Source: Lytechinus variegatus (lineage: Eukaryota; Echinodermata; Echinoidea; Temnopleuroida; Toxopneustidae). From it: 64,000 nt of DNA. Under the pieces are notes generated by a model. That model saw nothing but the letters and a program-made list of their open reading frames with translations, was not told the DNA's origin and did no database searches. A program made the translations under genes and the position numbers. Shown here in pieces: positions 45,123-56,748 of the stretch (the first letter of the stretch is position 1; the number at the start of each line of letters is the position of its first letter). The stretch lies in NCBI RefSeq assembly GCF_018143015.1, contig NC_054741.1, positions 16,863,736-16,927,735 of the forward strand, in the 5' to 3' direction.

Positions 45123-45765
45123 TTAAAGGGGAAGTCACCCCCCCCCCTACCTAAAAATAAAAGTTTATTTCAATGAGAAGAGAAAAGATGAATCAAGCAA
45201 ACATACATGACATAAGGCTGAAAATTTCATCTAAATCGGATCTATTAAAAATAGGAAATTTATGGCAATCTAAAGTTTCGCTGAATTATGCAAACAGTAT
45301 AAGTTGTATGCACATCCTATATGAATCGGGGTATGTATAAAACCGTGTCGTCACTCACTCAATAATTATTATGTAATTTTATTATAAGAAATACCTAATA
45401 TCTTACGTTTATCTCATAATAATGTGAAACAAGATTCGATCCTCACGGTATATGGGTATATTATGCAACCTATTTCATGAAAAATAAGCGAAACTTAATA
45501 TATTTTAATATTCTCATTTTACATCTGATTTTTATGAAATTTTTTAAATTCTTTTTTCCCCTGAACACACAACATTATAACATAATTACAAATTCTTAAA
45601 TTAAACTTAACATGACTTGTTCATGATAACATTATACAATAACCAATGCCTTTGGATTACCTAAAAATATATTATTTCTGTTTAAGTCTCTACTTGATCG
45701 TTATTTTCAGCATCTATTTTTTCTTTATTAATTCAAATCTACTTTGTTTGAGGGGAGTTGCCCTT
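45123..45765 (+). mobile_element. TTAA-type MITE, one clear end
   Basis: Starts TTAAAGGGGAAGTCACCC and carries GAAAATTTCATCTAAATCGG and AATAAGCGAAAC segments seen at 1441-1760 and 8690-8880. The right side degenerates near GAGGGGAGTTGCCCTTT, without a clear TTAA. Confidence 0.55.
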
Positions 45766-46254
45766 TCATATTTTGATTCTGTCCATCATTGTCCAAGGAA
45801 TCAGCGCCTGACAATCCGCAGACTATGCCATTATTGCTCGTCTTTCACGATTCGCTTTCTGCCGATCCTGCCCGGCACGCGAGCTCGCGGGCTCGGCCCA
45901 TTTTTGGGCATGCTATATCCTTTTTCATAAATGCACAGAAAATAGAATTATTCCTGGCATCTTTACTCAATATCTGATCTCTGCCGGAATTTGAGAAGTT
46001 AGGGTCGGGTCAAAAATAATGAGGGGATAAAAATATATGTCCTTAGTTTTCTTTAGTATTGTTTTCTATATAAGAATGATTCGAAGGAGATTTTGACATC
46101 ACCTATCGCAAAGAAAATATATATCTAATTTCATCGGGTACGATATAAAAAGGCTTATTTCGAAGATTATATACTTTTATAGAGCAATATATCAAATAAT
46201 GTTTCTTATAACGTGAAACATGAAATATCCTCTATTTGTGAGAATGAAATATTC

Positions 46255-46445
46255 AATTCAATTCATTTATTCAACCATCAAAATATAAACAATACAAGAT
46301 AAACGATTAACAAAGTAACAGAGTAACAAAACAAATAGTACAATACTTGTTGACACTTTACATGACTGTTCTAATTGAATAGGAACAAGGTGTTGAAATA
46401 TATAATTCATTATGTTTGGACTACAACACCCTTTTGTGTAGTAGA
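46255..46445 (-). mobile_element. LINE 3'-end fragment, related family
   Basis: TTCAATTCAATTCATTTATT is the minus-strand tail type of the 55.1-kb LINE, but the body beyond differs. Further in, GGTGTTG and CAACACC (about 46400-46433) could form a short stem around a loop of about 28 nt. Confidence 0.5.
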
Positions 46446-46452
46446 AGGGGTA

Positions 46453-46675
46453 CACGGTAAAAAAGATTGCGGTGTTAACAGGTGTACATATAGCGGACTA
46501 CACCAAGTACACAGGTGTTGATATTGGTGGTGTTAGTTTAACACCTATATTGTTATTACAATATCTATGGTTGTTAAACTAACACCCTTTGGCGATAATA
46601 GGGTTTTATTTTAACACCTCAGGGTGTGGTCCCTTTGAAACTCCTACTGATTTTAATATCCAAATTTTTACAGTG
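46453..46675. mobile_element. GGTGTT/AACACC inverted-repeat element, 223 bp
   Basis: Ends CACGGTAAAAAA and TTTTTACAGTG. Many GGTGTTA/TAACACC pairs, including GTGGTGTTAGTTTAACACC and GTTAAACTAACACCC. The ends resemble those of the palindrome at 40064-40235. Confidence 0.65.
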
Positions 46676-46784
46676 TTAGATCCTTATCGCAGTTGAGATC
46701 ATAACTGACGATGATAATGGTTTCTACTTAAAAGACAGTATCAAATTTGATTAAGACTCAGTTTCAAGATTTTGATTGCGTGTA

Positions 46785-47286
46785 TTAAAGGGGAAGTTCA
46801 CCCTGAAGAAAAATTTGTTGTAAAAATAGCAGAATAATAAAAAATATTGGTGAGGATTTGAGGAAAATCCGTTGAAGATTAAGAAAGTTATTAGAATTTT
46901 AAGTTTTGGATTTGTGACGTCACAAAAGAGTAGGTGCCCCATGTGTTATGTAATATGAAATGCATGATTTTCATACTTTTAATTGTTCCTGATGACTTAT
47001 TTTTTTTTTTTTTTTTTTATCGGGTGTGAAATGATCTGTCTATTGATATAAAAAAGGTATAGTAAATACCATTTTAAATTTTCAGAGAAAATGACATTTT
47101 ATTGATTATTTTACCATTCGTTATGTAGGAATACTGCTCGCTATGACGTCACAAATCAAATGAATGAAATTCTTATAACTTTTTAATTCTTTGATGTATT
47201 TAGATTCAAACCTTCCGCAATATTTTATTTTTATTATTTTTTGCTATTTTTACAAAAAAAATTGTCAGGGTGAACTTCCCCTTTAA
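46785..47286. mobile_element. TTAA-flanked MITE, 502 bp
   Basis: TTAAAGGGGAAGTTCACCCT at the left and AGGGTGAACTTCCCCTTTAA at the right. CRE palindromes lie at 46915-46922 and 47144-47151. It is the same family as 16120-16627, inserted in the opposite orientation (TCGGGTGTGAAATGATCTGT here is the reverse of an internal stretch there). Confidence 0.88.
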
Positions 47287-47799
47287 TTTTGATATTTCAC
47301 TGTAATATAACTTGATAGAAATATTATTACCACGGTCATGGTTTGCCCGCAAACAATTTATACACTTTCTCCATTCCCTGATGAACATTCCAACAAGAGT
47401 TGAAATATTGTTTTCCTCCTTTTACTATTTTTTTTTAATTTTCCCCTTTATTTTTGACCAACCTGACCATAGATCCTACTTATTCCGAGTCTGGTAAAAA
47501 AGAGAGAGAGAGAGAGATGAGTGCACTGAATTTGATCGACAGTTTAAATTAATATAAGCCTAGTTGTGGATAACATATACTTTTGCTTCTTCTACTGTCA
47601 AAACTGTCATACAGTAAAACAAACTTCCCTAACGGACAAAGTTAAAAGTAAAAATATGAAATAAAAAATGAATTCATATTCAAGATATAGAGACTGACAT
47701 TCCTATTGTATTTTCAAAGACGTTTAAGGATATGTTTCTTATGTGTTTTTGAAAATGCATTGTTCATGTTTCTAATATTTATCTATGTATTTTATAAAA

Positions 47800-48110
47800 A
47801 TTGATCATTTTCAATATTATCGTTGTCGTCACAGTCATCATTGAAATCATCATCATAACTACCTTCACCACGATCATCCCCTCTACCACCGCCATCAGCA
47901 GCAGCACCATCCTCCTCCTCCTCCTCCTCCTCCTCCTCATCATCACCATCCTCGTCATCCTTATCATCCCCATCACCATCATCATCATCATCATCATCAC
48001 CACCATCATCACTATCGTCATCGTCATCATTCATCATCATCTTCATCACCATCCTCATCATTCTCATCATCATCCTCCTTCTCATCTTCATCATCACCAT
48101 CATCATCATT
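47800..48110. repeat. ATC/TCC trinucleotide-rich tract
   Basis: An imperfect CAT/ATC/TCC microsatellite over about 300 bp. The Asp-, Met- and Ile-rich frames on both strands are low-complexity artefacts. Confidence 0.95.
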
Positions 48111-48474
48111 ACTATTGGAATATCACTTGTTTTCGTTACTCTTGTTGATGTCTGCGGAGGAAGTTATAAACATATTAATTTTCCTTATGGTTCAGAAAAC
48201 CCTCTTGCTTTCATTGCTTTCATTATGAGCGCAACAACGATCCAACTCTAAGTGAATGACGTGAGTACGGAGAATGCGGGAGGGGGGGGGGACACGTTTT
48301 GGTTTTGAACTTGATGTATCTCTGCCCAACTCATATACGATGGGCAGTTGATGTGTCGGCCTGATGATGAGCTTCAAAGACTGCATTTATTTACAAGAGT
48401 GATAAACACTGCACTGTGTGTGTGCCACTCCGGAAGCAATTTATATAACAACCAATATAAAGAGGTTCGAATGG

Positions 48475-48710
48475 AGACGGGTAGGAGGGAGTTGGAGAGA
48501 GGGCGTGAAAGGAGGAGAGATGGAAAGAGAGAGCGAGAAAGAAGGGTGAAAAAATAGGAGGGATGGAAAAGGAGGGTGAATGGGGAAAAGGAGCGTTAGG
48601 AGGGAAAGAGAGAGAGAGAAATGGGTGAGGGTGTGAAAAGAGGAGGGGACAAAGAGGAGGGAGAGGGGTGTGGGGAGAGAAAGGGAAAGAGGAAGAGGGG
48701 GTCATCGTGG
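48475..48710. repeat. Purine-rich (GGAGA/GAAAG) tract
   Basis: About 230 bp with almost no pyrimidines on the plus strand, a polypurine stretch with no gene. Confidence 0.85.
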
Positions 48711-51700
48711 TCACTTTCATATTTTGATTTGGATTAAATCCAACAGTTGAGATTAAATGAAACAAGGAAATTCACATAGAAATAATGACCAAAATGGAAT
48801 ACTTATTTAGGAGCACAGTAATAGAAATTGAAGAAGAAAATAAATCATTAGATTCTGCAAGTTGCATGGCACTCAAAGAAAATAAGAAAACAAAGCGCTA
48901 AGAACTAAATAAATGAATAGAAGGAAGATAATGATCTGAGAGGAGAAGGGAGAGGGACAGACAGACAGATATTTAGTGGGGGATTTAGTGATGGGGTGGG
49001 GCAAGATAAAGAAACAAACTAGGTGATTAGCAGCACAAGAAGTGATGCACTTTTTCGATATGATGGTATCCTCGAAATGTCTCCATAACGGGAGTGAAAC
49101 ACCAGATTCCGGCACACGCCATGGTCATTATCATCACCACCCTCCACACCATCCCCCATCTGCAGAAAAATGCCAAGAATCTCGTCGTCCTCTCCTAGAA
49201 TTCCTCTTCCATCCTCCCCCCTCGATCAGCCTGCCAGGGGCGGATATCATCAATGGAACATTAACGAAGGGATTCATTGTTGGTTTACTGGTCTTGTTAG
49301 TGGGTCTTCATTGAGCAGGAGAGAGAGCGAGAGAGGTGGAGAGAAACCGAAAGAGATGGGGAAGGTCGCGTGCCGATTTTGTCCGTCGCGTGGCGCGTGG
49401 AAGGTCAATGTCCAAATATGGACGATAAACGGAGCTGGACGAACGGACCAGAAAGTTGGGACGAGCCGTTTCACGGTGCGTCAAAACACAGAGCCAACTT
49501 GTCACAGCTATGGAAAGTAATAAAATATATAAAAATGGTCGCAAAAAAAGATGATAATGATGCTGGTGAAGGTGCGATGTGGTTTAGAAGAGACGTAAAT
49601 CTGGTTTCTGTTTTGGGTGTGTGGTCAGAGCTTCGTTCTTTGTGTCTGAGGAAATAAAAAGAAGCTTATGTCATGTGTATCTCATTATTTTTTTCAAGAT
49701 GATAATCATTAAATAATCTGAAAAAGACCCGACGAGTAACAGCATGCTTGTGTCAAACAAGATCAGAACTCATAAAAGAAAAGAAAGGGAAATATTTTGT
49801 ATCCTTGATAATTATGATTATAGAATAAAAAAAGGGAGAATTAAGTAACGAGATATTTTCAAAGTTTTCCGAAGTACATCCAGAGATAATTGCTTTTCAC
49901 TGCCGCCACCACTACAACCACCACTGCAACAATCGACATGTCAATCTACAACCACCTCTACTAATTCACTATACCATCAGCCGACAAAATCATCACTGCA
50001 ACTATACAATACATTCTATTACATGTACAGTCACTATTAAAGTGCCTTGTCCATTCGTGGACCATGGTCCATCGCAGCAACACGTTGATTTCAATTTTGA
50101 AAAGGTGAAAATTTAAAAAACAAATGCATTAAACTTGGATGATAAAAAACAATCATGACATTCAAAATAATTTTGTTCAACTTGTGTAGATTTGATAATA
50201 AAGAAACCCTTAATCCTGATGAAATGCTTAGTGGTACGATTGTTTTGATTTTCACTAAAATTTCATTCAAATCAATTTGTTGGGGCAGACTCGACCTTTC
50301 ATATTCATGTCATTTTAAAATGGGTCTCTCCTATTCCTACAGATGATAATTTGCTCATATTTTCTTCTGTTTACTAATGGGAGAAAAATCCTATTTTTCG
50401 ATTCATAATTGTTTGTACATACCGTATAAAATGTCATGTTGATATTTCCCCTGTTCTGTTACAAGAGATATGGACATGAATTCCATTCAATTTTATCATC
50501 GTCCATGAGGAAATTTGTACTGGAATTTACTTGACGTATGAAAAGCATGCATGACGGGATAATATTTACAAATTTCTTAACATTGTATTGAATTTAGAAG
50601 CCGTTTCTATATTTAGCTTCTTTCTATTTGAATGGGAACTGATTTTATTACTTCTTCTTGCTAGGTGGTCCACCTATCCACTCCCCTCTCCCTTTCTTAT
50701 CATTAAAATCATGTTAATCCCCGAAATCATCGCAATGATAAAAATAGGAGTGGAGAATGAAGGTGTGATGTAAGAACAACAAGCGAAGCCGCATGAATAC
50801 GATGTACGGGTTTATCTACTCCAGCGGATTATTTTATGTAAGAAGGACAACTGTCAATCCCAGTTGCGAAGATATCGGTTGAAAGCAGTGATGAGGGGTG
50901 CAGGCATATCGTCATGAAATAGGCGATATATAGGCGGAAAATAGGCCATAAATAGGCATATATAGGCAAAAATAGTCAAATTAATTGGTTGCCAAATAAG
51001 AAGAAGAACCCCCCCATGATCGGTGGCCGCGGAAAAAGGGTTGGGGTGGTGTGGGGCTTAAACTCCCGCCCCACAAACATTTTTTTTAATAAACGGGTAA
51101 AACAAACCCGTAAAACTTACCGTCAGGATTTCAAACACTTTCGGCGACCTACGTATTCGAAGGAACATAACAGAGATTCACATGCAGTGTCCCGATATAC
51201 ACCGATAAAGACATACTGCATTATAAGCTCCGCTCTTTATCAGCCCCTCCATTCCAACCTGTTAGTATGATTATCATGGATAGTTATAATGTAAATATAA
51301 TTTTTATCTGTATTATTGCTAATAAGTATAACTAAAATGGAGGAAATGTGGACGTTTTTGATGTCTGTTTCGGGAATTAAAATTGTAATATTCATCTTTA
51401 CCATTTTGAGTTTCACTTACGGTCAACGAATAATTCCAGCAACGGCTACAAATAATAATAATAGGTTCCTCTATTAATTTTTATAATTCGTGCAATTTAT
51501 TTTTGGGGGTTCAAATAATCACATGACAAAGAAAAGACAATTACGGTTATGCCTAACAAGAAATAACAACAGACAAATTGTAGAGAAGTTACGAGAACGT
51601 ATAGAGGTGTTGAATTGGGGTGATCTGAATCATCGCATTATCTTGTGGGAAATCAGGTAGAATAACTTCATAGTATCATGATGTATGTATTCATAAGAAA

Positions 51701-52395
51701 GAACGATTGCGAAGATAACCAACGAAAGTAAACATTCGTAGTACTAAGTATCTCGTGGGTGGTACGTGCTTCATACACTTCATTGATGGAAATATGGGTA
51801 GGCCTATATTAGAAATACCAACCATTCACTAATTCAGACACGACTCATTAACAAGTGCAATAAGTGTGCATGGTCAGTAGTCAGTGGGGGCACCAAATGA
51901 CCCCCCCCCCTCGTAGGCAGGCGTCTATCTAGAGATGAATTTTTCACAAGGTTGTCCCAACCCCCATAACTACTGTACAACACCCATTAATTTGATTACC
52001 CTATACTGTGCTAGTATGTGTTATAACAGTAATGAACAAAGTGATTCAATTCTCTCCAGAAAGTTGTCATTTTTTCGCTAAACTCACTCGCTAAGCTCGC
52101 TTGCACACTGACAACTGAGAATAAAATATAACAAAGATAACGTTAAATATAATCAGTCAATTATGTAACATTTTAAATAACGCGCAAAAGGAAAAGCGTG
52201 GTAAAGGAATTAGGTTACATGGCGTTATTTGCTCACTTCGGAACAAGATAGATAAGCGTCTATTTTTTTTTGGGGGGGTGAGGGTGTTGCAATCATATTT
52301 CAATTTTTGTAGAATGTTCATTACTAGTAATTTATCTTCAAATGTTATCACCATATACGTTCCCTGAATGGCTGGGTTATAATAGAAATATACTA
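48711..52395. other. Intergenic, no gene recognised
   Basis: Overlapping frames of 90-116 codons near 49.04-49.66 kb include a His/Pro-rich frame ending in a hydrophobic stretch (GFIVGLLVLLVGL), but no domain is recognisable and the frames overlap on both strands. Short TATATAGGC-type repeats lie near 50.93-50.97 kb. Confidence 0.45.
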
Positions 52396-52396
52396 A

Positions 52397-52600
52397 ATTT
52401 CATTTCATTTCATTCGTTTATTTCCATTTTCAACAATTACAGTTTCTTCTGTACATGTTGACATATATAAATAACAAAACATATTTCAATTATTCCTGTA
52501 CAGAAAATTATATTCAAGATTATTACAAATCAGGTTGAGAATGGAGGAGGCTGCTAAAAAGCGGAGCTTGTAGAGTGCAGCCTCCTGACATTGGATGAGA
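52397..52600 (-). mobile_element. LINE 3'-end fragment with hairpin
   Basis: ATTTCATTTCATTTCATTCG is the pentamer-type tail, followed by TTTATTTCCATTTTCAACAA as in the 55.1-kb element. A stem-loop at 52545-52586 shares its loop, but not its stem sequence, with that LINE. The copy is 5'-truncated. Confidence 0.75.
52545..52586 (-). other. Conserved LINE 3'-UTR stem-loop, copy 1
   Basis: AGGAGGCTGC pairs over 10 bp with GCAGCCTCCT around the loop TAAAAAGCGGAGCTTGTAGA (22 nt in all). An inner AGC...GCT pair can form on the element strand. Confidence 0.75.
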
Positions 52601-52871
52601 ACGGCATCTAAATTGTATTATTTCGTGGAATATGTTGTCGCTTCGTTAATCTTTATTGAAAATGATACAATTCTCGTCAAAGCCAAGACGACCAAATTGC
52701 ATTAGTTTAGATCAAGTACTCGCTAATATAATTTCAGGCAACTCATCGTAACATATAGTAAACAAAATCTGGACATTTTCATTGGGGTTATATCTTTCAT
52801 TTCAGATAACATTGTAGAAACCTATGCATTGTTTCAATATTTATGAATAAATTACTTAAAATTGCACCTTT

Positions 52872-53333
52872 GTGTGGATTAATCCATGTTTGCCCTTGTC
52901 TTATTATGATAAATCCAAAGACATTGATCATAAATACATTGCATATTTTTCATATTTAGAGGTGTGCATGGTTTTGTCCAAACAATGCTTACAGTGCTGG
53001 AATTTCTTTCTTTTTTTTCTTCAAAATTTATTAAAAGAAGTTAACCTTGCTTATAAATCTGCAAATATGTTAAGAAAATATGTGATGGGATTTCTCCTTG
53101 AACGATACTATATTTACATCAGTCGTGTGTCAAGTGCGCACGCCTGTGTGCCCCCACACGACGATACTATTCTTTTTGTTGATGATGTTGATTTCTGGGG
53201 TTTTCTATGCTCTTGCGCGATCAAAATGGTTGGCTTTATGCTCGATGTTTCAAGTGTTATACAAAGGAATTATGCATTATCAAAGAAAGGTTACAAAACT
53301 TGGGTTCTGCAAGGTAGCCTTTGTTTATTTTAG
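52872..53333 (+). CDS. Orphan 153-codon open frame, doubtful
   Basis: An uninterrupted frame in AT-rich, non-repetitive sequence with an AATAAA at about 53349-53354, 16 nt past its stop. The predicted peptide is rich in Cys, Phe, Tyr and Leu and shows no domain I recognise. There is no evidence of splicing partners. It may be a chance frame or part of a 3' UTR. Confidence 0.15.
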   Translation: MWINPCLPLSYYDKSKDIDHKYIAYFSYLEVCMVLSKQCLQCWNFFLFFLQNLLKEVNLAYKSANMLRKYVMGFLLERYYIYISRVSSAHACVPPHDDTILFVDDVDFWGFLCSCAIKMVGFMLDVSSVIQRNYALSKKGYKTWVLQGSLCLF

Positions 53334-53532
53334 CGGGTATTGTATGTGAATAAAGCATACTAAAATGTCTTTAATCCTCAACATTGTCCTAAAAAAGAAA
53401 GTTTGTCGTAGATCTATTTCTATTTATTTGCACGTTCATTTACATAGGATAACATTGTCAGTTACAAAATTACTTTGTACAACGCACCTTCTGCATAACA
53501 ATTGGGTATAATAATCAAATCAGCAATATTAC

Positions 53533-53610
53533 ATAATCAGATTCAGATTCATTTATTTCACGCCTCTTTAATGTACACAAAAATACATAAATACAAATAA
53601 AATGCTTATA
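53533..53610 (-). mobile_element. LINE 3'-end fragment, CAGATT-tail type
   Basis: CAGATTCAGATTCATTTATT resembles the repeat-tail plus TTTATT junction of the other LINE ends, followed by an AAATACATAAATACAAATAA stretch. Confidence 0.45.
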
Positions 53611-53730
53611 CAACAGAACAGATATTGACAAGTATACATGTATAGTATAAGCATGGACCATGGTATAAGACTTGATAAACAGACAGTAAGGAATAATGAT
53701 CACCGCTGAACGGCGGATGTGGGGGAAAGA

Positions 53731-53974
53731 CACCCTGCAAAATCTCCGGTGTTGATTTAACACCATCCTGGAATCTATATATGTCCACACCAGAGAAGTA
53801 TTGAAACAACACCAGTTTGGAATCAAACCGATGCTGTTTTAATACTAATTGGTGTTGTATAAACACCTTTTTGGTGTTGGTCCAAAACGAAACTGGTGTT
53901 GTTTAACACTTCTCTGGTGTGGACATACATAGATTCCGGGCTGGTGTTAAATCAACACCAGAGTTTTTGCAGTG
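53731..53974. mobile_element. Palindromic GGTGTT/AACACC MITE, 244 bp
   Basis: The left arm (CACCCTGCAAAATC, GGTGTTGATTTAACACC, TGTCCACACCAGAGAAGT) pairs with the right arm ending GAGTTTTTGCAGTG over about 95 bp per side. The arms themselves contain smaller GGTGTTGATTTAACACC palindromes. Confidence 0.88.
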
Positions 53975-54717
53975 CAAAGCCTATCGAGGTTTACCCTGAT
54001 TACCGTACCACAGGGAAAAGACTAATCAATGACAATAGCACAATTAAAAAAAAATCAATATCTGATTTTGAAACTTTCACACTAAAAAGTAAGGAGGTAT
54101 CGTCTGTTTGTTTGTCGGATGATTGGTGTGCTAGTATTCAAATAAACGTTACACCTCAATCTTGGTTTCTGCAAACAATCCATGCTTTGACCGTTATAAC
54201 CTAACTGTTCCAAATGACAAAATCTTACGTAGCTGGCAAAGGTTTTTTTGCCACAATGAACATGATGAATAGGCCGAGATTCAATCTGAACGTATTCTAA
54301 AATATGAATTAATTGTAATTCTTTACACATCGATCTTAGGCCTTGATTGATTGATTGAGCGATCGATTGATACAACACATAATATACAGTGCAAAAAAAA
54401 ACAACGACAGGCTTGCGCAGGATGACCCACAAATGCTTGAAAGCTTATTTCTATCCTGCAAAGTCGTTTCAAATCGTTAAAAAAGGCGACAGCATTCTTC
54501 AAAAATCACAGTTGTATTGTATCTCCCTGTCAGAGTACTTTAATTTGTCGTAAATGTTTGTATACAAATCCCTTGAATATATTTTCTCTCTCATAAAATT
54601 TTATTCAATTTTCAAATTTAAAACGTACAAACTATACGCGTAACATCAGTTTATTTTCTACGGTGCATCATAACTCTCTCTCTACATATTGTGTATACCG
54701 GTTATTAAGGTTTATTT

Positions 54718-55050
54718 CCAATTCGTCTAATGCCAATTCGTCCAATTGCCAACTCGTCTACTATCATTTGGTCTACCATCAGTTTGTCCACTATCCACAT
54801 GGTCTAATTTCGACTAAATGTTAATTGTGCAAAATGAGTGAAAATAAAAATGGATATTAGACCAAATAGTTATGAGACGAAATTAACATAGACGAAATGG
54901 TGATTCGACGAAGTGATGATTGGATCAAATGGTTATTGGACCAAATTGTTGTTAGACGAAATATTGATGGACGAAATGGCATTAGACTAAATGAAAGTAG
55001 ACCATTATTGTGAGTGGACGAGTTGGCAATAGACGAATTGGCAATTATGC
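54718..55050. repeat. Two-way 15-16 bp minisatellite
   Basis: On the right (54860-55050) at least eleven units of a degenerate 15-16 bp motif, GACGAAATGGNNATTR, follow one another. On the left (54718-54813) five or six units run in the opposite orientation (CATTTGGTC, CAATTCGTC and similar). A spacer of about 45 bp separates the arrays. Confidence 0.85.
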
Positions 55051-55267
55051 CACGCTTTGTTGTCCTCTCTCGCAATATCATTATCGAAACACTCGGGCAA
55101 AGTTTATTTCAATTCAATTCAATTCAATTCTTTTATTTCATTTCCATTCAAAACATAATACAAAGTAATATAAAACAATATAAATCAAATACAATTTTAC
55201 AGAAGGGCATTCTTACTTCGTAAAAAAAAACACAGTATAATATAGAGCATAAATGGATATGGAAATG

Positions 55268-55312
55268 AGGGGGATCCACTAAAAAGCAAAGCTTGTAAAA
55301 TTGTGGATCCCC
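55268..55312 (-). other. Conserved LINE 3'-UTR stem-loop, copy 2
   Basis: GGGGGATCCAC pairs perfectly over 11 bp with GTGGATCCCCC around a 23-nt loop starting TAAAAAGCAAAGCTTGTAAA. Confidence 0.8.
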
Positions 55313-55722
55313 CTTGGAAAAGAAGAAATTATAGTCGACTTACTATATGCGTACATGCATGTATTACAGGAAAGAAAAAGAGAAAAAGAAATCATATTGA
55401 CGGAAACATAAAACTGAACAAATGCAAAGCTTTTCACACAAAGAGGTCTTCGTTGTAAAGGATATGTTGCGCAAGACAGGAAAAAACAGAGAGAGGGGAT
55501 GACAAGACGTAGAAGACAAGACAAGACGTAGAAGACAAGACAAAACAAGAGACAGGACAGTACAAGACAACTAGTTTTTAAAAAGGAGTAAAACTAAGAA
55601 TGGGAAAGGGCTGACCATGAACCAGCTTGATCTGGTGAAATAACAAAGGACTGGACAATATAGATGAAAAAAGATAAAATAAAAGTGAAAAATGTAAGGA
55701 TTATAATCAAGATAATGAAGTG

Positions 55723-56748
55723 TTAGTTCCGTTGAGAAGAATTATAGGAATTAAGCAGGATACGTTTGAGTTTACGTTTGAATGAATTCAAGGAGACACT
55801 GTCTTTAACATTATTAGCGAGTGAGTTCCAGAATTTAGGACCGTTGAATAAGAATGTATTTTTGGCCAGTAAAGTTCTGTAAAGTGGGATGTGAAGTTCG
55901 TCAGAGTGTCTCGTGGGGTAGTGATGATAAAATTGATTTTTTGGGAACATGGCATCAAAAATATGGGGAAGTGCATTATTATTATAACTATACATGAAGT
56001 GCCCTAACTGTAGTAAATACAGGTCTTTGACTTTCAACAGTTTACTTTCTAGAAAAAGTGGGTCCGTATGAGAACGAAAACATGTACTATGAATAATACG
56101 AAGTGCTTTCTTTTGCAAAAGCAACAATTTATCTAATAAATATTGATGGGTATCACCCCAAATAAGAATCCCATAGTTCAAATAAGGCAAGATTAAGGAT
56201 GAGTAGAGCATGATTAATGATGTGGAGGGAATGCAAAATTTTAGCCTATTAATAATACCAATATTTCGTGAAATTATTTTGGATATATTTTCAATATGAT
56301 TTTTCCAAGAAAGTTTATTGTCAACTGTTATTCCAAGAAATTTGGTGTAAGGTACCATTTCTAATGGGGTATTATCAAATATAATGTTCATCGGTAACTT
56401 GTCTATGGAATTACTAAATAACATGTATTTTGTTTTGTTAAGGTTCAAAGATAATCGATTGGCTCTTATCCACTCAGTAACATTATTAAGTTCAGAATTA
56501 ATAACATCAACTAAAGTTTGTGGATTCTGATGAGAAAAAAATAAGGTCGAATCATCTGCAAACAAGATAAGGGATAATATTTTGGATGATCTACAGAAAT
56601 CATTTATATAAATTGTGAAAAGAAGTGGGCCCAATAAGCTACCCTGGGGGACTCCACAGTTAACATATTTCAAATTGGAGTTATGATCTTTAACAAACAC
56701 GTATTGTTGTCTGTTAAGTAGGTAGCTCCTGAACCACTCCAAGGCCTT
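55723..56748 (-). pseudogene. LINE reverse transcriptase, C-terminal half
   Basis: An open frame from just after a TGA at 56749-56751 to the stop at 55723. It begins LEWFRSYLLNRQQ, a standard mid-RT motif, then GVPQGSLLGPLLFTIYINDF, the catalytic FADD, LNLNKTKYMLF, KFLGITVDNKLSW and LPYLNYGILIWG, followed by the C-terminal region. There is no Met start. The upstream fingers, the first catalytic Asp and the endonuclease are absent, so this frame cannot give an active protein. Otherwise intact, which suggests the deletion happened recently or before spread. Confidence 0.9.

Noticed and set aside
47779..48148. Met-, Asp- and Ile-rich frames of 83-115 codons
   Set aside because: Low-complexity ATC/TCC repeat; both strands are open for the same reason.
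49042..49657. His/Pro-rich frame with a hydrophobic end and overlapping 95-116 codon frames
   Set aside because: Several frames are open on both strands at once, no domain is recognised, and no splice sites were convincing.
54718..55050. CRISPR-like array
   Set aside because: Units are degenerate, contiguous without spacers, change strand, and lie in an animal genome.
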